From positions 1 through 64,000 of the forward strand of contig NZ_CP061313.1 of NCBI RefSeq assembly GCF_018688235.1: a stretch of 64,000 bases of DNA. Reading direction: 5' to 3'. The position numbers and the translations under genes were made by a program. This stretch comes from Polynucleobacter sp. AP-Nino-20-G2 (GTDB taxonomy: Bacteria > Pseudomonadota > Gammaproteobacteria > Burkholderiales > Burkholderiaceae). The notes beneath the pieces were generated by a model, which had not been told where the DNA came from, searched no databases, and was given only the letters and a program-made list of their open reading frames with translations. Shown piece after piece: positions 38,724 to 47,880 of this stretch. Each line of letters begins with the position of its first letter. The first letter of the stretch is position 1.

Positions 38724-39914
38724 ATGGCAAAAGAAAAGTTTGAGCGGACAAAACCGCACGTAAACGTTGGCACAATCGGTCACGTTGACCACGGTAAAAC
38801 TACATTGACAGCAGCGATCGCTACAGTGCTCTCAAAAGCATTCGGTGGCGAAGCAAAAGCATACGATCAGATCGATGCTGCTCCAGAAGAAAAAGCACGT
38901 GGTATTACGATTAACACAGCACACGTTGAGTACGAGACAGCAAATCGTCACTACGCACACGTTGATTGCCCAGGACATGCTGACTACGTTAAGAACATGA
39001 TTACTGGTGCTGCTCAGATGGACGGCGCGATTCTAGTTTGCTCCGCTGCTGACGGCCCAATGCCACAAACTCGTGAGCACATCCTCTTGGCACGCCAAGT
39101 TGGTGTTCCTTACATCGTCGTATTTTTGAATAAGTGCGACATGGTTGACGATCCTGAGTTGTTAGAGCTCGTAGAAATGGAAGTTCGTGAACTTCTTTCT
39201 AAGTATGACTTCCCAGGCGATGACACACCAATCGTTCAAGGTTCTGCTAAGTTAGCGCTTGAAGGCGACGAAGGCCCATTGGGTAAAGAAGCCATCATGA
39301 AGTTGGCTGAAGCTTTAGATACATACATCCCAACTCCAGAGCGTGCTGTTGACGGCGCGTTCTTGATGCCAGTAGAAGACGTGTTCTCTATCTCCGGTCG
39401 CGGTACTGTAGTGACTGGTCGTATCGAGCGCGGTATTGTTAAAGTTGGTGAAGAGATTGAAATCGTTGGTATCAAACCAACTCTCAAAACAACTTGTACT
39501 GGTGTTGAAATGTTCCGTAAATTGCTCGACCAAGGTCAAGCAGGCGATAACGTTGGTATCTTGTTACGCGGTACAAAACGTGAAGAAGTTGAGCGCGGCC
39601 AAGTATTGGCTAAGCCAGGTTCAATCACCCCACATACTCACTTTACAGCCGAGGTTTACATCTTGGGTAAAGACGAAGGTGGCCGTCATACTCCATTCTT
39701 TAACAACTATCGTCCACAGTTCTACTTCCGTACAACGGACGTAACTGGTTCAATCGAGTTGCCAAAAGACAAAGAAATGGTAATGCCTGGTGATAACGTC
39801 ACGATTACCGTAAAACTCATCGCTCCAATCGCGATGGAAGAAGGTTTACGTTTTGCGATCCGTGAAGGTGGCCGTACTGTTGGCGCCGGCGTGGTTGCAA
39901 AGATTTTGGCTTAA
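38724..39914 (+). CDS. tuf: Elongation factor Tu, copy 1
   Basis: EF-Tu brings aminoacyl-tRNA to the ribosome. The 396-aa GTPase has GHVDHGKTTL (P-loop, near residue 19), DCPGHADY (G3, near 81) and NKCDMVDD (G4, near 136). The protein is identical to copy 2 at 55501, and the DNA looks identical too. The shared block extends 15 nt upstream (AAGGCAGACAAAAAA) and 3 nt past the stop, after which the flanks differ completely. Confidence 0.98.
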   Translation: MAKEKFERTKPHVNVGTIGHVDHGKTTLTAAIATVLSKAFGGEAKAYDQIDAAPEEKARGITINTAHVEYETANRHYAHVDCPGHADYVKNMITGAAQMDGAILVCSAADGPMPQTREHILLARQVGVPYIVVFLNKCDMVDDPELLELVEMEVRELLSKYDFPGDDTPIVQGSAKLALEGDEGPLGKEAIMKLAEALDTYIPTPERAVDGAFLMPVEDVFSISGRGTVVTGRIERGIVKVGEEIEIVGIKPTLKTTCTGVEMFRKLLDQGQAGDNVGILLRGTKREEVERGQVLAKPGSITPHTHFTAEVYILGKDEGGRHTPFFNNYRPQFYFRTTDVTGSIELPKDKEMVMPGDNVTITVKLIAPIAMEEGLRFAIREGGRTVGAGVVAKILA

Positions 39915-39926
39915 TAGTTTTAATAA

Positions 39927-40002
39927 AGGGGTGTAGCTCAATTGGCAGAGCGTTGGTCTCCAAAACCAAAGGTTGGGGGTTCGATGCCCTCCGCCCCTGC
40001 CA
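39927..40002 (+). tRNA. tRNA-Trp (anticodon CCA)
   Basis: A 76-nt tRNA with acceptor AGGGGTG/CGCCCCT (one T-G pair), anticodon loop CTCCAAA (anticodon CCA), T-arm GGTTCGATGCC and encoded CCA. It lies 12 nt after tuf copy 1 and 19 nt before secE, so it is probably released from the same transcript. Confidence 0.96.
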
Positions 40003-40021
40003 CGATTTGAACTGAAAGTAT

Positions 40022-40399
40022 ATGTCTCAACAAACAGCAAGCCACTCTGAAGAAAAGAGCAGCTGGGTCTCCGGACTCGCTGCTCTCATTGTCGTTGCAG
40101 CGCTAGTTCTGTACTACACGCTCGTCGATCAATCTTTATTAGTTAGACTGGCTGTTTTGTTTGGTGGCATTGCTGCTGCAGTTTTGATTGTGGCAATTTC
40201 TCCTGATGGACGTCGTTTTATCCATTACGCAAAAGATTCTTGGTACGAGGTAAAAAAGGTTGTTTGGCCAACTCGTAAAGAGACAACCCAAATGACTCTA
40301 GTCGTATTTGGCTTTGTTCTGATCATGTCCCTCTTCTTGTGGATTGCAGACAAATTAATTGAATGGCTAGTTTTTTCAGTCTTCTTAGGCTGGAAGTGA
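40022..40399 (+). CDS. secE: Preprotein translocase subunit SecE
   Basis: SecE clamps the SecY channel. The 125-aa protein has three predicted membrane helices, as in E. coli, and the conserved amphipathic segment SWYEVKKVVWPTRKETTQM near residue 74 just before the last helix. It pairs with nusG 10 bp downstream. Confidence 0.95.
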   Translation: MSQQTASHSEEKSSWVSGLAALIVVAALVLYYTLVDQSLLVRLAVLFGGIAAAVLIVAISPDGRRFIHYAKDSWYEVKKVVWPTRKETTQMTLVVFGFVLIMSLFLWIADKLIEWLVFSVFLGWK

Positions 40400-40409
40400 G
40401 TAAGAAAAA

Positions 40410-40982
40410 ATGATTGATTCAGAATTGGCCTCAAATCCACAAGCTACTGGCAATATGCGTTGGTATGTTATTCATGCTTATTCCGGAATGGAAAAGAGCG
40501 TAAAAAGAGGCTTGGAAGAGCGCATTGCTCGTTCAGGCATGGCGGATAAATTTGGCCGTATTTTGGTTCCATCCGAAGAAGTTGTTGAGATCAAGTCTGG
40601 CACTAAATCCGTGTCTGAGCGCCGTTTCTTCCCAGGATATGTCCTGATTGAGATGGAAATGACCGATGAAAGCTGGCATTTGGTTAAAAACACACCAAAA
40701 GTCACTGGATTCGTAGGGGGCGTAAGAAACCGTCCAAGCCCAATTTCTACTGCAGAAGTCACCAAAATCATGGATCAAATGCAGGCTGGGGTGGATAAAC
40801 CTAAGCCTAAGACCTTGTTTGAGGTGGGTGAGATGGTTCGCGTTAAAGAAGGTCCGTTTACAGACTTCAACGGAAACGTTGAAGAAGTGAACTACGAGAA
40901 GTCAAGATTGCGCGTTTCTGTTACAATTTTTGGCCGCGGTACCCCAGTTGAGCTGGAGTTCGGCCAGGTAGAAAAGATGTAA
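40410..40982 (+). CDS. nusG: Transcription termination/antitermination factor NusG
   Basis: NusG links RNA polymerase to Rho or ribosomes. The 190-aa protein has the NGN domain starting MRWYVIHAYSGMEKSVKRGLEERI near residue 11 and the C-terminal KOW domain VGEMVRVKEGPFTDFNGNVEEV near 137. The small acidic N-terminal extension is ordinary. Confidence 0.97.
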   Translation: MIDSELASNPQATGNMRWYVIHAYSGMEKSVKRGLEERIARSGMADKFGRILVPSEEVVEIKSGTKSVSERRFFPGYVLIEMEMTDESWHLVKNTPKVTGFVGGVRNRPSPISTAEVTKIMDQMQAGVDKPKPKTLFEVGEMVRVKEGPFTDFNGNVEEVNYEKSRLRVSVTIFGRGTPVELEFGQVEKM

Positions 40983-41136
40983 AAAACTCCGTTTTAGCGG
41001 TGTTTTGTAGCAATAGTAGTGTTTTTTAGAGGTTAGCAATAACCGAGGAGCGGAGCTAGAAAGCCAAAAACTAGCAAAGCGTTTACTCAACAGCGGTCTT
41101 TCCTAATCAGGTTAGGCGCGCTTTTAGGAGCAATCA

Positions 41137-41568
41137 ATGGCAAAAAAGATCATTGGCTTTATTAAGCTGCAGATCCCTGCAGGTAAAGCAAATCCATCAC
41201 CTCCCGTAGGTCCAGCTTTGGGTCAACGCGGTCTCAATATTATGGAATTCTGTAAGGCGTTTAATGCTCAAACTCAGAGCATGGAACCAGGCCTTCCAAT
41301 TCCAGTCGTGATTACAGCGTTTGCTGATAAGAGCTTCACATTCATCATGAAGACTCCTCCGGCAACCATCATGATTAAGAAGGCTGCAAAGATCGAAAAA
41401 GGATCACCACGTCCCCATACCGATAAGGTAGGAAAAATTACTCGTGCTCAAGCAGAAGAAATTGCTAAAGCAAAAATGCCAGATTTGACAGCGGCTGATA
41501 TGGATGCAGCTGTAAGAACAATCGCTGGTAGCGCCCGTTCCATGGGCATCACTGTGGAAGGTCTCTAA
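41137..41568 (+). CDS. rplK: 50S ribosomal protein L11
   Basis: L11 forms the GTPase-associated centre with 23S rRNA. The 143-aa product starts AKKIIGFIKLQIPAGKANPSPPVGPALGQRG and ends with the RNA-binding domain GSARSMGITVEG. An AGGAG site precedes it. The 154-bp leader after nusG holds only weak hairpins. Confidence 0.97.
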   Translation: MAKKIIGFIKLQIPAGKANPSPPVGPALGQRGLNIMEFCKAFNAQTQSMEPGLPIPVVITAFADKSFTFIMKTPPATIMIKKAAKIEKGSPRPHTDKVGKITRAQAEEIAKAKMPDLTAADMDAAVRTIAGSARSMGITVEGL

Positions 41569-41570
41569 TC

Positions 41571-42272
41571 ATGACTAAATTATCTAAGCGTTTAAAAGCA
41601 ATCGAATCTAAGGTTGATCGCAATAAGTTTTACGCATTGGAAGAGGCGTTGAATCTTGTTAAAGAGTGTGCAACTGCTAAATTCGATGAGTCTATCGACG
41701 TTGCTGTTCAGTTGGGTATTGATGCTAAGAAATCTGACCAAGTTGTGCGTGGCGCAGTTGTGCTCCCAGCTGGTACAGGCAAGCATGTACGTGTGGCGGT
41801 ATTTGCACAAGGCGAAAAAGCTGAACAAGCTAAAGCTGCCGGTGCAGAAATCGTTGGAATGGAAGATTTGGCAGAGCAAATCAAGGGCGGCAAGATCGAC
41901 TTTGATATTTTGATCGCATCTCCAGACACAATGAAAATCGTTGGTACTTTAGGTCAAGTATTGGGCCCACGTGGTTTGATGCCGAATCCAAAAGTTGGAA
42001 CTGTTACTCCTGACGTTGCTACTGCAGTTAAAAATGCAAAAGCGGGTCAAGTCCAATTCCGTGTGGACAAAGCCGGTATCGTGCACGCAAGTATTGGCCG
42101 TCGTTCATTCGAGCCAGCAGCATTGAAATCCAACTTGCTCGCATTGCTTGAAGCTTTGAACAAAGCTAAGCCACCTGCATCTAAAGGTGTTTATTTAAAG
42201 AAGGTTGCCGTAAGCAGCACCATGGGTGCAGGCGTACGTGTAGACCAAGCATCGATACAAGCCGCTCAGTAA
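41571..42272 (+). CDS. rplA: 50S ribosomal protein L1
   Basis: L1 forms the mobile stalk at the E site and often represses its own L11-L1 mRNA. The 233-aa product has the family motif IASPDTMKIVGTLGQVLGPRGLMPNPKVGTVT near residue 121. It is 2 bp after rplK. Confidence 0.97.
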   Translation: MTKLSKRLKAIESKVDRNKFYALEEALNLVKECATAKFDESIDVAVQLGIDAKKSDQVVRGAVVLPAGTGKHVRVAVFAQGEKAEQAKAAGAEIVGMEDLAEQIKGGKIDFDILIASPDTMKIVGTLGQVLGPRGLMPNPKVGTVTPDVATAVKNAKAGQVQFRVDKAGIVHASIGRRSFEPAALKSNLLALLEALNKAKPPASKGVYLKKVAVSSTMGAGVRVDQASIQAAQ

Positions 42273-42471
42273 TAGGCTTGTAGCAAAAAGAACTTTGGGT
42301 CGACTCCCGCTCTTTGAGTGAGAGTCGAACATCAAAGACCGTTGGCGGATTGGTTTGCTTACATAGAAATTAATTCTTAATCGTTACGAGAGTAATGGCC
42401 AGCGCAGATGGCGACCCTGAAAAAATTTCACAAGATTCTTGTGACAAATGATCAGACGCTGGTGTGTAACC

Positions 42472-42495
42472 CCAACTGGAAACAGTTGGTTTTTT
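42472..42495 (+). terminator. Terminator/attenuator hairpin just before rplJ
   Basis: CCAACTG (42472-42478), loop GAAA, CAGTTGG (42483-42489) and TTTTTT (42490-42495) form a compact intrinsic terminator. The ribosome site AGGAG starts one base later (42496-42500) and the rplJ GTG is at 42508. It looks like the attenuator of an L10 leader rather than an operon end. Confidence 0.75.
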
Positions 42496-42507
42496 AGGAG
42501 TTAAACC

Positions 42508-43140
42508 GTGCCTTTGAATGTACAAGACAAAAAAGCGATTGTTGCTGATGTCGGCGCTCAATTGGCTGGAGCTCAAACAGTCGTGCTCGCAGAATACCGT
42601 GGTATTCCAGTAGAGCAGTTGACTAAGCTGCGTGCTAGCGCACGTGACCAAGGTGTATATCTTCGCGTTTTGAAGAACACATTGGCACGCCGTGCTGCAC
42701 AAGGCACACAGTTTGAGCCCCTTGCTGATTCGATGGTTGGCCCCTTGATTTACGGCATCTCTGCTGATCCGATTGCTTCGGCAAAAGTATTGCAGAACTT
42801 TGCTAAGACTCAAGACCTGCTAGTCATTAAAGCTGGCTTATATAACGGCAAGTTGTTAGACGTTGCAGGCGTAAAAGCCCTCGCAACTATTCCAAGCCGC
42901 GACGAGTTGTTATCTCAGTTGTTGGGTGTCATGTTGGCCCCAGTTTCTGCAATGGCTCGCGTATTGGGCGCAGTAGCAGCACAAAAGGCAGCTGGAGCAC
43001 CTGCTCCCGCGGCAGCACCTGTAGAAGCAGCAGCCCCAGCAGCAGTAGCCGCTGAAGCCGCTCCTGAAGCAGCCGCTGAGCCTGCAGCCGCAGCCCCAGA
43101 AGCTGGAACAGAAGCAAACGAAACCCCTGCCGCTGAATAA
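42508..43140 (+). CDS. rplJ: 50S ribosomal protein L10
   Basis: L10 anchors L7/L12 dimers to the ribosome and, with them, represses its own mRNA in E. coli. The 210-aa protein is longer than the usual about 165-175 aa because of an alanine/proline/glutamate-rich C-terminal tail (from about residue 155). The start is GTG at 42508 with AGGAG 7 nt upstream, directly after the attenuator-like hairpin. Confidence 0.96.
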   Translation: MPLNVQDKKAIVADVGAQLAGAQTVVLAEYRGIPVEQLTKLRASARDQGVYLRVLKNTLARRAAQGTQFEPLADSMVGPLIYGISADPIASAKVLQNFAKTQDLLVIKAGLYNGKLLDVAGVKALATIPSRDELLSQLLGVMLAPVSAMARVLGAVAAQKAAGAPAPAAAPVEAAAPAAVAAEAAPEAAAEPAAAAPEAGTEANETPAAE

Positions 43141-43176
43141 GCGACAGATTAACTATTTAAGTATTAGGAGCTAAAA

Positions 43177-43551
43177 ATGGCGATTACTAAAGAAGAAATC
43201 ATTGATGCAGTAGGTAGCATGTCCGTTATGGATTTGAACGACTTGGTAAAAGCGTTCGAAGAGAAGTTTGGCGTTTCAGCTGCAGCTATGGCTGTTGCTG
43301 GTCCTGCTGGTGCAGCTGGCGGCGCTGCTGCTGAAGAGCAAACTGAATTCACTGTAAACCTCGTAGAAGCTGGTGCAAACAAGGTTTCAGTAATTAAGGC
43401 TGTTCGCGAAATCACTGGTCTTGGTTTGAAAGAAGCTAAAGACTTAGTTGACGGCGCACCAAAGCCAATCAAAGAAGGCGTTGACAAGAAGACTGCCGAA
43501 GAAGCCAAGAAGAAGCTTGAAGAAGCTGGCGCTAAAGCAGAACTCAAGTAA
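43177..43551 (+). CDS. rplL: 50S ribosomal protein L7/L12
   Basis: The stalk protein that recruits translation factors; 124 aa. It has an N-terminal dimerisation domain, an Ala/Gly-rich hinge (AVAGPAGAAGGAAA), and the C-terminal domain VNLVEAGANKVSVIKAVREITGLGLKEAKDLV. A strong AGGAG site matches its four-or-more copies per ribosome. Confidence 0.97.
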   Translation: MAITKEEIIDAVGSMSVMDLNDLVKAFEEKFGVSAAAMAVAGPAGAAGGAAAEEQTEFTVNLVEAGANKVSVIKAVREITGLGLKEAKDLVDGAPKPIKEGVDKKTAEEAKKKLEEAGAKAELK

Positions 43552-43778
43552 TACAAACTCAGTTAGCGCCCCTCAAAAGGGGGTGCTAGTCCTGTTGGGT
43601 TTGACCATTAGTGGTCAAACCCGATTTCATTTCTGATTGGAATCGGGTTTGCCTTCTGATACGACTGCAGAATGCAAGTTTGGTCGGACACTAGATCTAT
43701 CCGATTTAGTGTTGTCCGCCAGTGGTTGGTAGTGGCCAACCGCCAAATCTTTGTACAGTCGCTGAATTCGGAGATGAA
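43552..43778 (+). promoter_or_regulatory. Structured rplL-rpoB intergenic leader
   Basis: This 227-bp gap is full of inverted repeats: AGCGCCCC/GGGGGTGCT (43565-43587), a perfect 11-bp stem GGGTTTGACCA/TGGTCAAACCC (43597-43622), CCCGATT/AATCGGG (43620-43647), which shares bases with the previous stem, and GGACACTA/TAGTGTTGTCC near 43685-43717. None has a good U-tract. In E. coli this place holds an attenuator and an RNase III site that set rpoBC output; the same role is inferred here. Confidence 0.6.
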
Positions 43779-46700
43779 ATGAACTATAGCTTCACCGAAC
43801 GCAAGCGAGTCCGTAAAAGCTTTGCTAAGCGAGTAAATAATCACCAGGTTCCGTACCTGATCGCAACGCAGCTGGAATCCTACGCTAAATTTTTACAGGC
43901 TGAAAAGCCAGCAATGTCTCGTCTTACTGAGGGACTTCAAGCTGCCTTTACATCAGCATTCCCAATTGTGTCTAACAACGGCTATGCACGTATGGAATAC
44001 GTGTCTTACCAGTTATCACAGCCACCATTTGACGTAAAAGAATGTCAACAACGTGGTTACACATATCACTCAGCCTTACGCGCAAAAGTTCGCTTGATTA
44101 TTTATGATCGCGAAGCGCCTACCAAGGTTAAAGAAGTAAAAGAGAGCGAAGTCTACATGGGTGAAATTCCACTCATGACAGATAACGGCTCTTTTGTGAT
44201 CAACGGTACTGAGCGTGTCATCGTTTCTCAGTTGCATCGTTCCCCAGGCGTGTTCTTTGAACACGATAAGGGCAAGACACATAGCTCAGGAAAGTTGCTG
44301 TTCTCAGCGCGCATCATTCCTTACCGTGGTTCATGGCTCGATTTCGAATTTGATCCAAAAGACATTCTGTATTTCCGCGTTGACCGTCGTCGCAAGATGC
44401 CTGTAACCATTTTGCTCAAAGCAATTGGCCTAAACAACGAACAGATCCTTGCAAACTTCTTTAATTTTGACCATTTCGCGTTGAGCGCGAATGGCGCCTC
44501 AATGGAATTTGTTCCAGAGCGTCTGCGTGGTCAGATGGCTAGCTTTGATGTGCTTGATAAGAATGGCGTTGTAGTCATTCAAAAAGATAAGCGTATCAAT
44601 GCGAAACATATTCGTGAACTCGAAGCCGCCAAGACTAAGAATATCGTTGTTCCAGATGATTACTTAATTGGTCGCGTTGTTGCGCGCAACATCATTGATC
44701 CAGACTCCGGTGAGATCTTGGCTTACGCTAATGATGAAATCACGGAAGAATTGTTAGCAACATTGCGCGATGCTGGCATCAAGCAATTGGAAACGATTTA
44801 CACCAATGATTTAGATTCTGGTGCATATATTTCTCAGACATTGCGTACTGACGAAACTGCCGATCAAATGGCTGCTCGTATTGCCATCTATCGCATGATG
44901 CGTCCTGGCGAGCCTCCAACTGAAGATGCGGTTGAGGCGTTGTTCCAGCGCTTGTTCTACAACGAAGATAGCTACGATTTATCTCGCGTTGGTCGTATGA
45001 AAGTAAACAGCCGTCTCGGTCGCTCAGAGATGGAAGGCCCAATGGTCTTGTCGAATGAAGATATTCTCGACACCATTAAGTCTCTTGTTGATTTGCGTAA
45101 CGGTAAGGGCGAAGTTGATGATATCGATCACTTAGGTAATCGTCGCGTACGTTGCGTAGGTGAGTTGGCGGAGAATCAATTCCGCGCTGGTTTATCACGT
45201 GTTGAGCGTGCGGTTAAAGAACGTCTCGGTCAAGCCGAAACAGAAAACCTCATGCCGCATGATTTGATTAACAGCAAGCCAATCTCTTCAGCGATTCGTG
45301 AGTTCTTCGGTTCTTCACAGTTGTCCCAGTTTATGGACCAAACAAACCCATTGTCAGAGATCACGCACAAGCGTCGTATTTCCGCGCTGGGACCTGGTGG
45401 TTTGACACGTGAACGCGCAGGCTTCGAAGTGCGCGACGTGCATCCTACTCACTATGGTCGTGTTTGCCCAATTGAAACTCCAGAAGGACCAAACATTGGT
45501 CTGATCAACTCACTCGCGTTATTTGCGCGTTTGAATGAGCATGGCTTTCTTGAGACTCCATACCGTAAAGTTTCCAATAGCAAGGTAAGCGACGAAGTTG
45601 TTTACCTCTCTGCGATTGAAGAAGCGAAATACGTGATTGCTCAGGCAAATGCAACAATCGACAAGAGCGGCAAGTTGGCCGACGAATTGGTTTCAGCGCG
45701 TCAAGCTGGCGAAACAATGATGGTTAGCCCAGAGCGTATCGATTTCATCGACGTTGCTCCTAGCCAGATCGTTTCTGCTGCAGCTTCATTGGTTCCATTC
45801 TTGGAGCATGATGATGCGAACCGTGCATTGATGGGTGCGAATATGCAACGTCAAGCGGTTCCTTGCTTGCGTCCAGATAAGCCATTGGTTGGTACGGGCT
45901 TAGAGCGCATTGTTGCGGTTGACTCTGGCACAGTAATCTTGGCTTCACGTGGCGGTATCGTTGATTACGTAGATGCGAATCGTGTTGTGATTCGTGTAAA
46001 CGATGATGAAACTGCTGCTGGTGAAGTTGGTGTGGATATTTATAACCTTATCAAGTACACCCGCTCAAACCAAAACACCAATATCAATCAACGTCCAATC
46101 GTTCAGGCTGGTGATCGTGTAGCCCGTGGCGACGTTGTTGCTGATGGCGCATCTACCGACTTAGGTGAATTGGCTTTGGGTCAAAACATGACTGTGGCAT
46201 TTATGCCATGGAACGGTTACAACTTTGAAGATTCAATCTTGATCTCTGAGAAGGTTGTTGCTGATGACCGCTACACCTCGATTCATATTGAAGAGTTGTC
46301 AGTAGTTGCACGTGACACCAAGCTTGGCTCAGAAGAAATTACTCGCGATATTTCCAATTTGGCAGAGTCACAACTCTCCCGCTTGGATGAGAGCGGTATT
46401 GTTTACATTGGTGCTGAAGTTGAAGCTGGCGATGTATTGGTTGGTAAGGTAACTCCTAAGGGCGAGACTACTCTCACTCCGGAAGAGAAGTTACTGCGTG
46501 CGATCTTCGGTGAAAAAGCATCTGACGTTAAAGATACTTCTTTGCGCGTTCCTTCAGGAATGATTGGCACCGTTATCGATGTTCAAGTCTTCACCCGTGA
46601 AGGTATTGAGCGCGATGCCCGTGCACAGTCAATCATTCAAGAAGAATTACAACGCTATCGTTTGGACTTGAATGACCAGTTGCGTATTGTTGAGGGTGAT

Positions 46701-47879
46701 GCCTTCATGCGTTTAGAAAAACTGTTGATTGGTAAAGTTGCTAATGGCGGTCCTAAGAAATTAGCTAAAGGCACTAAGATCGACAAGGAATACCTTGCTG
46801 ACTTAGACAAATATCATTGGTTTGATGTTCGTCCAGCGGATGATGAAGTTGCCTCACAAGTTGAAGCAATCAAATCCTCTATCGAAGCGAAGCGCAAGCA
46901 GTTTGACGAGGCCTTCGAAGAGAAGCGCACCAAGCTTACCCAAGGCGATGATTTGCAGCCTGGCGTAACTAAGATGGTTAAGGTGTACTTGGCCGTTAAG
47001 CGTCGCTTACAGCCTGGTGACAAGATGGCTGGTCGTCACGGTAACAAAGGTGTGGTTTCTAAAATCGCCCCTGCTGAAGATATGCCATTTATGGCTGACG
47101 GACGCCCGGTTGACATCGTCTTGAACCCATTGGGTGTTCCTTCCCGTATGAACGTTGGTCAGATCTTGGAAACCCACTTAGGTTGGGCGGCTCAAGGTAT
47201 TGGTAAGCGTATTGATGAGATGGTTCGTCAACAGGCTAAACAAGCTGAACTCCGCAAGTTCATGAAGCAGCTTTATAACGAAACTGGTCGCGTAGAAGAT
47301 ATCGACAATTTCACTGATGAGCAAATCACGGTATTGGCTGAGAATTTACGCCAAGGCTTGCCATTTGCTACCCCAGTATTTGACGGTGCTACTGAAGCCG
47401 AAATCGGCCGCATGCTCGAGTTGGCATATCCAGAAGAAGTCGCTACTTCTTTGAAGATGACGCCTTCACGTCAGCAAATGATTTTGTGCGATGGCCGTAC
47501 TGGCGATCAGTTCGAGCGTCCAGTCACTGTTGGCGTAATGCACGTCTTGAAACTCCACCATTTGGTTGATGACAAGATGCATGCGCGTTCAACTGGTCCT
47601 TACTCGTTAGTAACGCAACAGCCACTGGGCGGTAAAGCTCAGTTTGGTGGTCAGCGCTTTGGTGAGATGGAAGTTTGGGCCCTCGAAGCATACGGTGCTT
47701 CATATGTCTTGCAAGAAATGCTGACAGTGAAGTCCGATGACGTCGCAGGCCGTACCAAGGTTTACGAAAACATCGTCAAGGGCGAGCACACAATTGATGC
47801 TGGCATGCCCGAATCCTTCAACGTACTGGTAAAAGAAATCCGTTCGTTGGGTATTGACATTGACATGGAGCGCAACTGA
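43779..47879 (+). CDS. rpoB: RNA polymerase beta subunit
   Basis: The 1366-aa subunit starts at ATG 43779 (MNYSFTERKRVRKSFAKR), with GGAG 5 nt upstream; a longer open frame from 43722 is not used. The rifampicin-pocket region SSQLSQFMDQTNPLSEITHKRRISALGPGGLTRERAGFEV is wild-type in appearance. The C-terminal GGQRFGEMEVWALEAYGA is intact. Together with rpoC it forms the catalytic core. Confidence 0.98.
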   Translation: MNYSFTERKRVRKSFAKRVNNHQVPYLIATQLESYAKFLQAEKPAMSRLTEGLQAAFTSAFPIVSNNGYARMEYVSYQLSQPPFDVKECQQRGYTYHSALRAKVRLIIYDREAPTKVKEVKESEVYMGEIPLMTDNGSFVINGTERVIVSQLHRSPGVFFEHDKGKTHSSGKLLFSARIIPYRGSWLDFEFDPKDILYFRVDRRRKMPVTILLKAIGLNNEQILANFFNFDHFALSANGASMEFVPERLRGQMASFDVLDKNGVVVIQKDKRINAKHIRELEAAKTKNIVVPDDYLIGRVVARNIIDPDSGEILAYANDEITEELLATLRDAGIKQLETIYTNDLDSGAYISQTLRTDETADQMAARIAIYRMMRPGEPPTEDAVEALFQRLFYNEDSYDLSRVGRMKVNSRLGRSEMEGPMVLSNEDILDTIKSLVDLRNGKGEVDDIDHLGNRRVRCVGELAENQFRAGLSRVERAVKERLGQAETENLMPHDLINSKPISSAIREFFGSSQLSQFMDQTNPLSEITHKRRISALGPGGLTRERAGFEVRDVHPTHYGRVCPIETPEGPNIGLINSLALFARLNEHGFLETPYRKVSNSKVSDEVVYLSAIEEAKYVIAQANATIDKSGKLADELVSARQAGETMMVSPERIDFIDVAPSQIVSAAASLVPFLEHDDANRALMGANMQRQAVPCLRPDKPLVGTGLERIVAVDSGTVILASRGGIVDYVDANRVVIRVNDDETAAGEVGVDIYNLIKYTRSNQNTNINQRPIVQAGDRVARGDVVADGASTDLGELALGQNMTVAFMPWNGYNFEDSILISEKVVADDRYTSIHIEELSVVARDTKLGSEEITRDISNLAESQLSRLDESGIVYIGAEVEAGDVLVGKVTPKGETTLTPEEKLLRAIFGEKASDVKDTSLRVPSGMIGTVIDVQVFTREGIERDARAQSIIQEELQRYRLDLNDQLRIVEGDAFMRLEKLLIGKVANGGPKKLAKGTKIDKEYLADLDKYHWFDVRPADDEVASQVEAIKSSIEAKRKQFDEAFEEKRTKLTQGDDLQPGVTKMVKVYLAVKRRLQPGDKMAGRHGNKGVVSKIAPAEDMPFMADGRPVDIVLNPLGVPSRMNVGQILETHLGWAAQGIGKRIDEMVRQQAKQAELRKFMKQLYNETGRVEDIDNFTDEQITVLAENLRQGLPFATPVFDGATEAEIGRMLELAYPEEVATSLKMTPSRQQMILCDGRTGDQFERPVTVGVMHVLKLHHLVDDKMHARSTGPYSLVTQQPLGGKAQFGGQRFGEMEVWALEAYGASYVLQEMLTVKSDDVAGRTKVYENIVKGEHTIDAGMPESFNVLVKEIRSLGIDIDMERN

Positions 47880-47880
47880 T

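Noticed and set aside
43722..43778. N-terminal extension of rpoB from a GTG at 43722
   Set aside because: The family start MNYSFTERKR and a GGAG ribosome site place the start at 43779; the extension would cover the structured leader.
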